DNA from: Aspidapion aeneum
Taxonomy: Eukaryota > Arthropoda > Insecta > Coleoptera > Brentidae
DNA: 64,000 nucleotides
Assembly: GCA_963576565.1 (NCBI GenBank)
Contig: OY755045.1
Span: 39,948,667 to 40,012,666, forward strand
Direction: 5' to 3'
Part shown: one piece after another, positions 1 through 10,666 of the stretch
Layout of the letters: every line of letters starts with the position of its first letter
Position numbering within the stretch: the first letter of the stretch is position 1
Program-made: the position numbers and the translations under genes
The notes under the pieces: model-generated
What the model was told of the DNA's origin: nothing
Databases searched by the model: none
Seen by the model: the letters and a program-made list of their open reading frames with translations, nothing else

Positions 1-1131
1 AGGTTTATTTTTCAATTTTTGTATTTCCTTAGCAAGGCATCCTCTGTAGTTAGCAGGATGCTTGCCTCCACAGTGGATGCATTTTGGCTCAGATTCTTTT
101 GGTTTGGGGCATTCTACAGTAAGATGTTTCCCCGTGCATTTTACGCAACGTGGTTCTTTAGCGCAATATTTTTGCGTGTGTCCATAAGATTGGCATCTTT
201 TGCATTGAGGGACTAACTTTGAGGTTTTTAGTGCTTTTATTTCCACTTCAATCCCAAGGATACTGGAAATTTCAAAAATTTTGTTGATATCTTCATCGTG
301 GCTAAATATGAGCATAAACATGTTAAGAGGTCGTCTTGTTCTCCATTTAAGTTTGTTGCTGGCCTCCAATGCCTTAAAACCTTTTTTTTGTAGATCAGCT
401 ACAATTTTTTGTGGGTCACATGAGAAGTGTAGCCTATTCGCTATTACTCTAATTGGCCTTATTTGTTTGTTTTCGTATGAGTGCCATTAATGCTTTATTT
501 CATTAAGCATTTTAGTAACCAGCCGATAGCTGTCTGCGTCTTGTACATTTATTTTAATATTTTCGTTATTTAAAACTTTTATTTTAACTCCTTGTATGAT
601 ATTTAACTTTTCATAAATATCATTAAAATTATTTACGCCATTTACCATAATCGGTGGAGGTAATGGAGCTTTTTTAACCTTAGTTGGGGGTTCTTCATTT
701 TGTGTTTTATTGGAGGGCTCTCCAGTGCCCGAGCTTTGTTGTGGTGGTGAGAGTGAAGTATTCATTCGACGTTTTTTCCAACCTTTTCCTTTTTGTCTGA
801 TCCACTCAGTTTCTCTTGCCAGATCGTCCTCATCAGTAATGTAGTCCATGTCAGACTCTTCTTTTTTAGTGACTTTTGTCTCTAAATCTGCAAATTTTCT
901 TTGTATACTTTCCAGTTGACTTCGGAGATAATCCACTTGTACACTAAGTGAATTTTTTTCGTTTTGGGATTTTTTCCATTCGCTATATAAAACTTCTTCA
1001 TTTTGTGTTCTAGCATGGCTATCCTGAAATAATTCGGCATTATCCATTTTTTCTTGATTTTGTTTGGGCTTTTCGCTAATTTTTAAAACAAGTTTCACAG
1101 GTGATGGTACACTTTTTTTGCTTTTAAACAT
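1..1131 (-). pseudogene. Non-LTR retrotransposon ORF1 (gag-like, zinc knuckles), one in-frame stop
   Basis: Reading from an ATG at 1131 toward the left edge, the frame is open to position 1 except for a single TAA at 487-489. The first 214 residues are charged and coiled-coil-like (Gln/Glu/Lys-rich, about residues 25-85), with a Pro-rich linker. After the stop the same frame gives a nucleic-acid-binding half ending in cysteine clusters of CCHC type: CKRCQSYGHTQKYC near 180-215, RCVKCTGKHLTVEC near 110-145 and a CIHCGGKHP start near 60-80. Three consecutive knuckles are typical of ORF1 proteins of Jockey/I-group LINEs, where they bind element RNA. ORF2 would lie left of the window. Only one lesion in ~1.1 kb implies a fairly young copy. 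Clade not assigned. Confidence 0.85.
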
Positions 1132-1401
1132 GATATATTATTTATAATACACATTGTATATAGATTCTCAACACAGGTATCTCGCGCGCGAGGTTTTTTG
1201 TAAACAAAACAAACTCCGACTTTGACCTCGTTAGCACTATCATGCAGGTACGATGCAATATAACCGTACTGAACTGCGATCGAACGAATACTACGTCTGT
1301 TTTATACAAGCGCGATTTTATGCCAGCGCTATTACGAACCAGAACCCTTTAAAGTGATTAAAGATAACTTTAACAGATAGTCCAGTTATTATAGAATTTT
1401 A
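1132..1401. other. Probable LINE 5' leader; no gene
   Basis: Sequence upstream of the LINE ORF1 start on the - strand. It holds a short CG palindrome (ctcgcgcgcgag near 1176-1187) but no open frame. It is probably the 5' untranslated leader of the LINE; the exact 5' end is not visible. Confidence 0.35.
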
Positions 1402-2118
1402 GCTTGCACAAGGAGTTTTCGTCGCGATTTTGACATATGTTGTTGACATTGGAGTCTTAAAATCAAATTTGAGTTTTCAATCTTCCGGGGGAAGCCTGTT
1501 CCCCCCGCCATCTTGGATTTGGAATGCATAAAAAGGGTTTTTTATATTACTTGGTTACCGTACGTTTTAGAAAAAAAAGTTTTAAACAAAAGTTAAAGAC
1601 AATAAAATTTCCTACAAAAACGCACGTTTTTTTGTCAGACGAATGGTTTTCGAGTTATGACGCTAAACATTTCGCCGCCATTTTGAATTTTTTTTAGTGG
1701 CCCTTAACTTCGAAACTGCTTATTTTTGAGAAAATCTGACCAACTAATAACCTATAAAATGAGAAATCATTGAGTTCTCTGGGTAGTACCCTTACTAAGA
1801 TACCAACCCTGAAGTATTAGCAGTGCACCCGTTTCCTATGTATTTTTATAGGATATGCAAAATAAAACGAAATTATTAAGTTTTATGTCATTTTCTCAAA
1901 AGATAAGCATTTTACAGAAAATGTGTAATTAACTTTATTGTGGAAAATTAAATTATCTTTCAAACGGTGTTTCACTTATGTTGGTCGAGGTCACTTAATT
2001 GGTATCCATAAATTGGGGTTATTTTTAAAGATCACAAGCATTTTAACTCAATTTTTTTTGTAGGACTCCAATGTGAACAACATATGTCAAAATTGCGACT
2101 TCACCACATTTTGCAAGC
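1402..2118. mobile_element. Non-autonomous inverted-repeat element (~717 bp)
   Basis: The first ~65 bases (from gcttgcacaagg, including gacatatgttgttgacattg at 1431-1450) return as an imperfect reverse complement at 2055-2118 (caatgtgaacaacatatgtc, ending ttgcaagc). No coding frame lies between the arms. This is a MITE-like structure; the superfamily cannot be named and no target-site duplication is obvious. Confidence 0.6.
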
Positions 2119-2438
2119 AGGGGGTCTTTTTTTCGCTCTAATGACTGGCCTAAGCCGTTAAGACTATTTTCGTTATCTTTCAAAAAAAAAATTATAAATA
2201 TTCTAAAATATCACTCTTCAGTGTTATTTTCTATGTTTGTTAGTTGTCACATGTTATCGCTGTATACGTTCTTGATTTTGTTTCTGTAGTATAATTATAT
2301 AAAGAATAAATTAGATATATACAGGGTGATCCAGCTAAAACGCACCATGGGCCATTTCGAGTATTTAAAGTGATTTTTTGAACAATTCTTCAGATCTTCA
2401 GTTATTTCTATTCAATCAACCCGTTCTGGGGTAGCTAG

Positions 2439-2711
2439 TGTGCGTGCAAGTTCTGAAAAATAATGGAATTTCCTTCGACAGGTCGCGGGTTTGGCTTTAC
2501 AAGCACATTTAAAAATAATTGTCGGTATAGACGATTGTAAATGGAAAGTTACGATACATATGGAATTTTATATGAAAAGGCACCTACCTCGGACTCTCTT
2601 GCGGCTCCAGTCAACGTTTAAACGTCCAGTTTTTCACCTCAAAATTCACTTTTTCGGGAACGTGATTTTTCTAGTGTCTTGTTGTGACGGTGGTTGTTTG
2701 CGCACTCATCG
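2439..2711 (-). repeat. BEL/Pao 3' LTR
   Basis: 273-bp copy matching 5861-6133 with six substitutions and no indels. On the + strand it starts tgtgcgtgcaag and ends gcactcatcg. The small open frames inside are by-products. Confidence 0.85.
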
Positions 2712-4016
2712 AAAATTAAGTAGAATTTCACGGACGGAATGTTCCAGACACTGTGATGAGGGATAAAGTAGGAATTATCCAAGACATCTTTAGATATAGG
2801 CGTAGGAATAGGTATCATGTGACCAGTGTCTAAATAATCTTGCATAAAATCTTTGTAAGCTTGATAATTAGCTGAGTCTTTGAGAAGTCTAGCTTCCTGA
2901 AGCTTGAAACGTTTTAAAGCGATTGGATAGGTGTCACCCAACTGGGGTTCTAAGTTTATGAAAGGTAATGGAACGACGAATCTACCTGATTCGTTGCGTG
3001 AAACTGATTGTGAAAATAATTTTTCGCACATAATATCCTCAGGACTGTGATGAACCTTATGTGGAACCTGCTCTATCTCCCAGAAGCGCTCTAGGCAGAT
3101 ATCCAGAGATGGTTCGATGGAAGTGTAACAGCTTATGAGTGGTTGTGGATTTTGTTGCTTTGAAGTTTCAACTTTACCAATCAGCACATAGCCAAAGATG
3201 CTATTAAAAGCACTAGGTTGTCCACGCTCTCCGTGGATAACTCCCTCTTGTAAGAGATGCGGAAAAAGTTCACAACCTACTAGGACATCAATGGAACTTG
3301 GTATATGGAAGTTTTGATCAGAAAGTTTGATATTGCGAATGTGATTCCACTTGCTCGAGTCGACAGCGCAAGAAGGAATCTCTGTACAAAGTTTTGGAAG
3401 TACTAAAGCCTCAAAATCAAAGGTAGGTCCCGCTTGACCTTGAGGTTTGATAAGACATTTCGTCTTACCTTTGGTATTGGAAGATGTCATTTGATTTAAG
3501 CCTTGAATAGAAGTAGAAAAGAAGCTTTTCGAAAGACCTAAACGATTTAGACATTTTTCTGAAATAAAGTTTGCCTCTGAGGCAGAATCGAGTAAGATAC
3601 GAACTGGTTGGTAATGTCCCCTTGAGTCTAACATGTCAGCTACAACGGTAGAAAGTAGAAAAGTGGAATTTTTGGAAATCATTGTCGCATGACAGTTTGT
3701 GGAATGGCTTCCTGACATAGGGGTGCTATTGGAATTGGAAAGTGGAATATTAACGTTCTCTGGAGGATAAGAATTAACACTCACAGAGGGCGCTACTGGT
3801 TGTGGAACGTGAAGAAGACTGTGGTGCCTAGCTACACACGTAAAGCAGTTGTAGGAGGAGAGGCAATTCACGGTCTGGTGAGCAAAATGTAATCAATTTT
3901 GACATAGATTCACCTGCCGAACATAACCCATCCTTTCCTGTGGACTTTTGTTTTGAAATTCGATACATTTCGATAATGCGTGATTCGAAGAACATAGGTA
4001 ACATTTTATTTTTGGA
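2712..4016 (-). pseudogene. BEL/Pao zinc knuckle-protease-RT start, truncated
   Basis: Read right to left, the segment begins with a Cys-rich knuckle region (CYLCSSNHALSKC near 3955-3995) in a different frame from the upstream gag, and a TGA at 3893-3895 falls where a knuckle Cys is expected. A 400-residue frame follows (from ~3871). It contains a putative aspartic protease with ILLDSASEANFI (the DSA catalytic signature of BEL/Pao proteases), then the RT entry region with RFVVPLPF and SYFIPHHSV. The frame then enters the 3' LTR, so the deletion removed everything past the RT N-terminus. It is not a working polyprotein. Confidence 0.8.
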
Positions 4017-5150
4017 TTAAGTTCTGTTCTGATTATTTTGTATTTGAGGGTTGCTGCGTTGATTGCTATTTTGTAAAGTATTTTGTTGATTTCTTGAATT
4101 TGAACTTTGATTTGAAATAGTTGTATTGAAAGCAGAAGGTGAATTAAAATTATTAAAACTGTTTCTCTGAAAACTGTTCTGTTGAGAATTACGCGTAGTT
4201 TGAGGTTGTCTAGGGGTTTGATTTTGCCTACTAAAACTGGGCATTTGCACTACAGATTCGAGCGCAACGCAATGATTGTCTATAAACGTGTAAAGATCAG
4301 TGTAGGACGGAATTTCTGAATTGTTTTTCTCTCTACTATAGTAAAGTTCGAAATCAGTCCTCATCTTGACTTCAAGTTTTGAGAGCATCATGTTAAAAGT
4401 AAGAAAGTCCCATTCTTTTGTAGGAAAACCAAGCTCATTTAAGATGGCTAGATTCTCAGAAAATGTATCCAACATGGAACGTAATTCTTTCCCAGAACTG
4501 GACTTAGTTGAAAGAAAGTTAATAGCATTCAAAGCGGTAGTAGCAATAATTCGTTTATTTTGATACCTCTTTACTAAGGTTTCATACGCAATGTGATAAT
4601 TGCTATCTGCGAGGGGAATGGTTTTTACTAGAGAAAGGGCTTCATTCAGAACAGAACTCCGCAATTGTTGAAATTTCTCTATATCACTTAAATCAGAATT
4701 TTGATGTACCATGACTTTAAATAAGTCAAACCAGTGTTGCCAGCTTTTATAATTACCATCGAAAATTGGCAACCTTGGTTGTGGAAATGATCTTGTATTT
4801 GACCTCTGAACAATATTTTGTTGGCTAGGGTTGCCTACGTAATTGACAGGGTTGGCCCTAAAAAGGTCGTAGTAAATACCCTTACATTCATAATAAAGGT
4901 TGTCAAAGTCTTTTCTAGTTTTATCCTGCTCGTCGAATGAAAGTTTAAACTCTTCGAGAGAGCCAATAATTTGGTTATGAAAATTATAGAATTGAGCATG
5001 ACATTCTTCGACGTCTTCATATCTGGATTTAAACAAAAAGTGAAACGCTGTATCCGAGTTCGCTTTCAAAGCTACCTCGTGAGCTTCCGCCATTTGGTTG
5101 AAGCTCAAAAGCCTTTTGTCGCAAAGTTTTTTCTGTTTTTGCGTAGACAT
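4017..5150 (-). pseudogene. BEL/Pao gag (DUF1759-like)
   Basis: A 377-residue frame from an ATG at 5150. Residues ~1-120 are helical and charged. Residues ~125-290 match the DUF1759 region of Pao retrotransposon gag (PRLPIFDGNYKSWQHWFDLF, then LVKRYQNKRI). The last ~70 residues are Asn/Gln/Ser low complexity. A TAA at 4017-4019 ends the frame just before the zinc knuckles, which continue in another frame, so gag is separated from protease by a frameshift. In intact BEL elements gag and pol are usually one frame. Confidence 0.82.
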
Positions 5151-5860
5151 TTTTGTTTTTGAAAGTTAATTTGTTTTTAAAATTACCCCAAAAAAATGCT
5201 TAAAATATAGCTTAAAATATAACCCGAATTTTAGCAAAATTAAACAATTTTATTATTTTAATTTTATTAACTTTTTTCGAAAATTTTGAAATGAAATGTT
5301 TGTAAGTTTGTCTGTATGTTATTATTTGAACATATCCTTTAAAAAAAACTTTTACGACTAGCGGTCCCGTCTGAAAGTTTTTAAGAAAATCGGTATTCGA
5401 AGAAACAACGAGCGGGATGACCCTGGTGACGGCGACACTTGCACCTGCGCGTTAACGCGACACCTGTAAAATCGATAATTAAAGGAATGTAGATGGAAGA
5501 ACCGCCTTAAATTTTCACTTTCGGCGTATTGACGCCACTTTTACTGAAAATGTAATGAACAAAGCGATCAACTTTGATGGACTAGTAAACTATACTAAAT
5601 ATGTGCATTGGCTATAGCTATTTTTGAACGGTAATAAACACTTCGATCAACTTTGAAGGAACATATCACCACAACAGGTCGTAAATCATTATGGTCTGTT
5701 TGATTTAATACTGATTGTAGAAATAATTGAAATTAAATTGGAAATAAATTTTGAAATTTGAAATAGAAAATAGAAATTTGGAATTTTTGTAGGAAATTGC
5801 TGAACCACAGGAGTCTAGGTAGTTTGGAAAACTATTAATTTGGAGAGAAGGGCCATTAAA
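5151..5860 (-). other. BEL/Pao 5' untranslated leader
   Basis: AT-rich sequence between the 5' LTR and the gag start, with no open frame of note. It should hold the primer-binding site next to 5860 and the packaging region. No tRNA match was assigned. Confidence 0.5.
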
Positions 5861-6133
5861 TGTGCATGCAAGTACTGAAAAATAATGGAATTTCCTTCGA
5901 CAGGTCGCCGGTTTGGCTTTACAAGCACATTTAAAAATAATTGTCGGTATTGACGATTGTATATGGAAAGTTACGATACATATGGAATTTTATATGAAAA
6001 GGCACCTACCTCGGACTCTCTTGCGGCTCCAGTCAACGTTTAAACGTCCAGTTTTTCACCTTAAAATTCACTTTTTCGGGAACGTGATTTTTCTAGTGTC
6101 TTGTTGTGACGGTGGTTGTTTGCGCACTCATCG
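5861..6133 (-). repeat. BEL/Pao 5' LTR
   Basis: 273-bp partner of 2439-2711. On the + strand it starts tgtgcatgcaag and ends gcactcatcg. As the upstream LTR of a - strand element it would carry the promoter. Confidence 0.85.
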
Positions 6134-8019
6134 CGGCGCTGCTTGTCCTCCACGTGTGCGGTGCCGTGAAAACCCATATGCATATTTTAGAGCGCGAAAA
6201 TTTAAATTATTTTAAACGCGCAGAAAAAGAAAAGAAAATGAAAATTAGGAAATTCCTTGCTTGCATCAACAGCTAGAAGCCCTTGATTTTAGATAGAGAA
6301 ACTGGGTCAAGTAATACCTCATATAAAAGGTTTTCTAAATGCCTTTACAGCGTTGATATATTAAAAATTCCACACCAGTATTTTTTAACCAATCAAAATG
6401 TGTTTTTTGACATATCACCATAGAATTAAATTTTTTGACGTTTTAATGGCAGTATAATGTTTTTGAAAGTAGGTACTGGTTTTAATTTATTTATTAATTT
6501 CAATTACTTTAAGCTGTATTCTTCAGACACCCCCTTTCTTAAAGGCGAAAAAGCCTGAATTTTCCATTTAGCACTTTCAATTTTCTGACACTGCATGAGC
6601 GCTGCATGGTTATGAATGATATACTAATAAAGCCCGTATAAAAAATGTATTAAAACGCAAAAAAGCAATTTGCTACCATTTGTACTTACACAAAATTTAT
6701 GTACAATTGAAGAACGTACTGTGTTAAAATGTTAGTTCTGTGGAACTCCAACAAGTAGAAACCAACAATTTATAGGGCTAAAATTACTGCCAAAACTTTG
6801 ACACAATTCATAAATGTACCATTATGAAAAATCGTAAAAATTATAAATTTCCACCACTTGTAGTAACCCCAAATTAGTATAAAATAAAGTAATAAAATAT
6901 TTTGCATTCTAAACTGTTATTTTATGAAACTACTACAATAAGTAAAATTTAATCCAACTGGTGCTGAACCTGCGATAAAACTAAATTTGTTCATGAATGA
7001 ATATGAAAATGAAACAAAGAAAATTCTCAACTATTTTCGTAGTCATAAAAATAATAAATCAGCTTTTAGTAGAGTGACAAAATATTGGTTGCCATAGTAA
7101 CTAAATAATTAAGTCAATCAGAACTGTTTGTGTTTTGCTGGAGTCTTGTCGAAGAAAAAATTGGCATTATTGTGAGTCAAAAAAATAATTTTTAAATATT
7201 TTCTGGTTAATTAATATTTTTAGAAAATTATCCCTCGTCTTCGACTTCTTCGGGATAATTTACAAAATATTCATTAAATCAAAAAAATTTCCATATTACC
7301 ACTAGATGTTAAATTATTTCCGGAAATTTTATTGATTATTTTTAAAGATATCCGCATTCAAAAAATGATAAAATAATTATTTTAACGCATATATCGTAAA
7401 AACAGGTCGACTAAAATATAAATAAAAGTTTAGTTTAGTTGGAAGAAGACTAAAATAGGTATCTTTCCAACGAGGTGTCACTTAACACTTGTTCCCTATT
7501 TTAATTTTAGGGGTTGAAGGCAAGTATCTGCGTTTTTAAGGAGCTTTTACTTGACTTTTGTAAATTTTTAATGATTCATTCAAGCTATTTGCATTTCAAA
7601 TCAAGATTTTACATTTTTTAAATGCAAATATATCTAAATCGATAGATTTTCGAAATATTATTTAATCACGGGACATGGCAGAAATACCTCAAGATAACAA
7701 AAAAGTCTCCTTGCAAACAAAATCGACGTGATCCCACTCGAAATGGCCTCTGGCCAGAGAAGTGCCAGTCCTCGCCAGGCACAGAACAAAAAAGTTTCGT
7801 AAGGCCTTGTCAAAACCAGAGAAAAACTTATTGGTTAACTATTCAGAATAACAGTCTCGTTAATTAACGGTGCTCGTTATGTTTAATAGGGGGTTAAAGC
7901 TAAGTGTAGTATGAGTAATCAAAGTTTTAACCAATATAAGTTGGTGACGACATAGTAAGACTGGCAGAAGGCACATTAAATGATTATCGAATTCTTAAAC
8001 ATAATTTTTGTCTTTACAG
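6134..8019. other. AT-rich non-coding DNA (probably OGT intron)
   Basis: No open frame, RNA gene or repeat structure could be supported. The preceding OGT exon was not found here, so this is presumably intronic sequence upstream of 8020. Confidence 0.5.
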
Positions 8020-8144
8020 GTGAAGAAGTTCCACAAAACATTGTTGTGACCACAAGACAACAATACGGCCTGCCTGATGATGCGGTCGTTTATTGCAATT
8101 TTAACCAGCTCTACAAGATCGATCCTATGACTCTTCATATGTGG
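8020..8144 (+). CDS. OGT: O-GlcNAc transferase (OGT), exon encoding start of C-terminal catalytic lobe
   Basis: OGT (GT41 family; sxc in Drosophila) moves GlcNAc from UDP-GlcNAc to Ser/Thr of nuclear and cytosolic proteins. This exon follows a cttttacag-type acceptor and ends at a consensus gtaagt donor (8145). It encodes [12 protein letters not shown] through [12 protein letters not shown] to TLHMW. It enters in phase 1 and leaves in phase 0. The lysine of YKIDP corresponds to human OGT K842, which contacts UDP. Together with the three exons at 25705, 28888 and 31977 it gives the C-terminal ~226 residues of the enzyme. The TPR superhelix and the N-terminal catalytic half lie upstream of the window. 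Near identity to animal OGT makes the call secure. Confidence 0.96.
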
Positions 8145-8634
8145 GTAAGTTCGATATCACAAAAACTAATAGTTATATTATATTCAACTAAAGACCGACC
8201 TAGCCTGGACACGTGAATTTGACGTTTAGTTAGACATTTACATGGCAGTACATGATTTGACGCGAGAGTGATCAAACCAAATAAAATCAACGCTTTTGAT
8301 CACTCCTTAGCACATCATACTTTATCAAAGAGTTGGTATGTTTTAAATGAATTGATAATAAGAAAAATAAGAGATTACACGGCGTAAATGTGTCTTTAGC
8401 TCTATTTAAATCACTCAAGTTATAGTCTATCTTCGTTTTTCGCTTAACTTTTGGGCCATCACGTTGGCTTTGGTTAATTAATATACAAAGGGTGTAATTT
8501 AAATGATGCACTAAACTTTAAGGGGTAGAAAAGGCAGCGGCGGATCTAGCAACTTTATTTGGGGGGGGGGGGGGGGATATCATAAAAAATATTACATAAA
8601 GCTATTTTGCACAGTGAGCAGAAGGTATGTGTAT

Positions 8635-9048
8635 TGTTACAAATTTAAGTTATTTAAATTTTATAATTGGAATTTATTTAGGTTTAGTGTAGTATTAGGT
8701 CGATTTATCTTAAGGTTGTATTCTTAGTCTAGGTTTTAGTTGCGTTGTCTGTGGCTTGCGGTCGCGGTAGTGCGGGAACTTTCCGGACGTCGAAGGCTGC
8801 CGGAAAGTTCGAGAGAGATGGGCGATCCTATATATAGGGCCGGGGTCGCGCACCAGGAGTCAGTCACAGATAGCGTGCTGTAGTGGTCGTGAGATTAACA
8901 CGAAGTTAATAGACCGATTATGGTAGTGAATTATTAGCAAGTTATTACTAAGTTTAAGTGCGTGTTTTTGTACATAATTTGTCGAAATAAATTGACGTAT
9001 CGTTTTCAACAATTGCGAGTTTTAATTTGTCGTTGTGAACCCGTAACA
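8635..9048 (+). repeat. Ty3/gypsy 5' LTR
   Basis: 414-bp LTR, TG...CA. It contains a TATA-like tatatata at 8829-8836, an AATAAA near 8986 and a strong hairpin with arms gaactttccgg/ccggaaagttc at about 8777-8811. These are the expected promoter and processing signals. Confidence 0.95.
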
Positions 9049-9070
9049 ATTGGTGTCAGAAGTGGGATTA
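9049..9070 (+). promoter_or_regulatory. Candidate tRNA primer-binding site
   Basis: Two bases after the 5' LTR comes TGGTGTCAGAAGTGGGAT, in the position and with the TGG start expected of a minus-strand primer-binding site. The matching tRNA was not determined. Confidence 0.6.
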
Positions 9071-9147
9071 AAAGAAATAAATAGTGCAAAGACTATCCTT
9101 ACATATTACCACCGGATAGGACAATTGGACAGAAAAACAGTAAGTGA

Positions 9148-9744
9148 TTTTTCCAGAATATTCGAAGAAGTTCGATATTGTTTTATTCAAAAACTAAAAG
9201 AGATATTTAAGAACCGACTTCGACATTAACTTTACAGTCCAAAAATTGATAATTAGAGAGATTTTCTAGAATATTCTATAACATTCTACGACGTTCTATT
9301 CAAAAACTAGAAGAGATATACAAATACCGACTTCGACATTAGATTAGTAATTTTAAAAGTAAGAATCAGAAAGAATTTCTAGAACATTCCATCACTTTCT
9401 ACGACGCTCTATTCGAAAACCAGAAGAAATATCCAAAAAGAGACTTCGACATTAGCTTAGTAATTTCAAAAGTAAGAACTAAAAAGAATTTCTAGAAGAT
9501 TCCATAACATTCTACGACGTTCTATTCAAAAACTGGAAGAGATATACAAATACCGATTTCGACATTAGTTTAGTTATTTCAAAAGTAAGAATTAGAAAGA
9601 ATTTCTAGAAGATTCCATAACATTCTACGACGTTCTATTCAAAAACTAGAAGAGATACACAAATACCGACTTCGACAGTAGCTTAGTTATTTTAAAAGTA
9701 AGAATTAGAAATTATTTCTAGAATATTCCATAACATACTACGAC
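9148..9744 (+). repeat. 113-bp tandem repeats in gypsy leader
   Basis: The start aatttctagaa (or close variants) recurs at 9261, 9374, 9487, 9600 and 9713: exactly 113 bases each time. A diverged earlier copy precedes 9261. Each unit contains attctacgacgttctattca and a cgacttcgacatt segment. The unit starting at 9713 is cut by the LINE at 9744/14197, and a further diverged unit runs to about 14390. Confidence 0.9.
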
Positions 9745-9812
9745 AGATAAACTTTGCGAGATGGATTTAAAAATAGCAAACATACAACAGCAGCAAAAAA
9801 ATAAACAATATT

Positions 9813-10226
9813 ATGATTCATAATTTTAAAGAAAATCAAAATGAAAAATTAAGGGAAATCCTATTACAACTTTTTAATGAAAATGTACGAGTAAAAGTGA
9901 GGCAAGAAGACATAGTCAAATGTTACAGAGTGGGGAACACCTCAGAGGGGATTATTAGGCCAATTGTGGTAATGATGGAAACTTATAATATAAAACATAA
10001 ACTACTGGTAAATGCCAAAAACCTAAAAGGAACTAAGATTGGCTTATCCGAAGAACTGGTTAAAGAAAAATTATATCTTCTACACAAATCTCAAGAAAAG
10101 TTCACAACTAAAAAAGTCTTTACCAGGTACGGTAACATCTACGTTAAACAGAACGACAAAGTTACAAAGATCTTATCTGAGGAAGTTTTGGAAAATTTAG
10201 AAATTGAAGAAAAGGAAGAAAATTGA
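9813..10226 (+). CDS. LINE ORF1 (C-terminal part)
   Basis: 137 residues. The pattern KCYRVGN, then RPIVVMMET, then NAKNLKGTKIGLSEELVKEK is that of the RNA-binding C-terminal region of LINE ORF1 proteins (also seen in FP-type proteins). It would coat element RNA. The protein is shorter than usual and begins close to the element's 5' end, so an N-terminal coiled coil has probably been lost. A short ATG frame at 9761 in another phase supports a broken N-terminus. Gap to ORF2: 440 bases of AT-rich spacer. Confidence 0.65.
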   Translation: MIHNFKENQNEKLREILLQLFNENVRVKVRQEDIVKCYRVGNTSEGIIRPIVVMMETYNIKHKLLVNAKNLKGTKIGLSEELVKEKLYLLHKSQEKFTTKKVFTRYGNIYVKQNDKVTKILSEEVLENLEIEEKEEN

Positions 10227-10666
10227 AAACAAAAAAAAAAATAGAATGACTTTCAATAATATCTGTGTTTATGACATACCTGCAAATGGGTAATTTTTTT
10301 AAAAGTAATGGGTAATTTTTTTTAAAGGTAGGTATTAAAATTTTTCTAGTTAGTCACTTCACTTCTGCAAAATAATTAAAATAAAGGTATAATCTGCTTA
10401 TAATAAAAACTTTAAATTTGAGTACAAGAGTCAAAGTTATGATTTAATTATTTAAATTAGGTAAATTCTGTGTTGTTTTAGTTCAAAAATATTTTAATAA
10501 TTAACTAGGCAGAATATGACTACTATATTTACATCAGGGCATGGACTAATGAACAGCGGCATTTTTATTGGATATTGTTAATTGGTATTTTGGGTCAAAA
10601 AGATTCGTATTTCTTTATTATTATTCTTTGTTTAATATCGACTATTTTTTAGGATTTAAATAGAAT

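Larger units (their letters stand above)
2439..6133 (-). mobile_element. BEL/Pao LTR retrotransposon, internally deleted
   Basis: Two same-orientation 273-bp repeats (2439-2711 and 5861-6133) enclose BEL/Pao gag and protease frames read on the - strand, so the right repeat is the 5' LTR. Internal order from right: ~710-bp leader, gag with a DUF1759-like domain, zinc knuckles, an aspartic protease of the DUF1758 type, and the start of reverse transcriptase. The RT frame then runs straight into the left LTR: RT catalytic core, RNase H and integrase are gone. The LTRs differ at 6 of 273 positions by eye (~2%). No clear target-site duplication was found. Confidence 0.85.

Noticed and set aside
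2316..2438. A TIR element starting at tacagggtgatcc (2322)
   Set aside because: The only partner is a 12-base match (ggccatttcgag) near 7740, too short to call a terminus.
2491..2766. Conserved 90-100-residue frame present twice (also 5913-6215)
   Set aside because: It lies in the BEL LTRs and is duplicated because the LTRs are; no protein family signature.
6134..8019. An upstream OGT exon in this stretch
   Set aside because: I looked for the segment that precedes GEEVP in OGT proteins and for splice-flanked frames; none was found.
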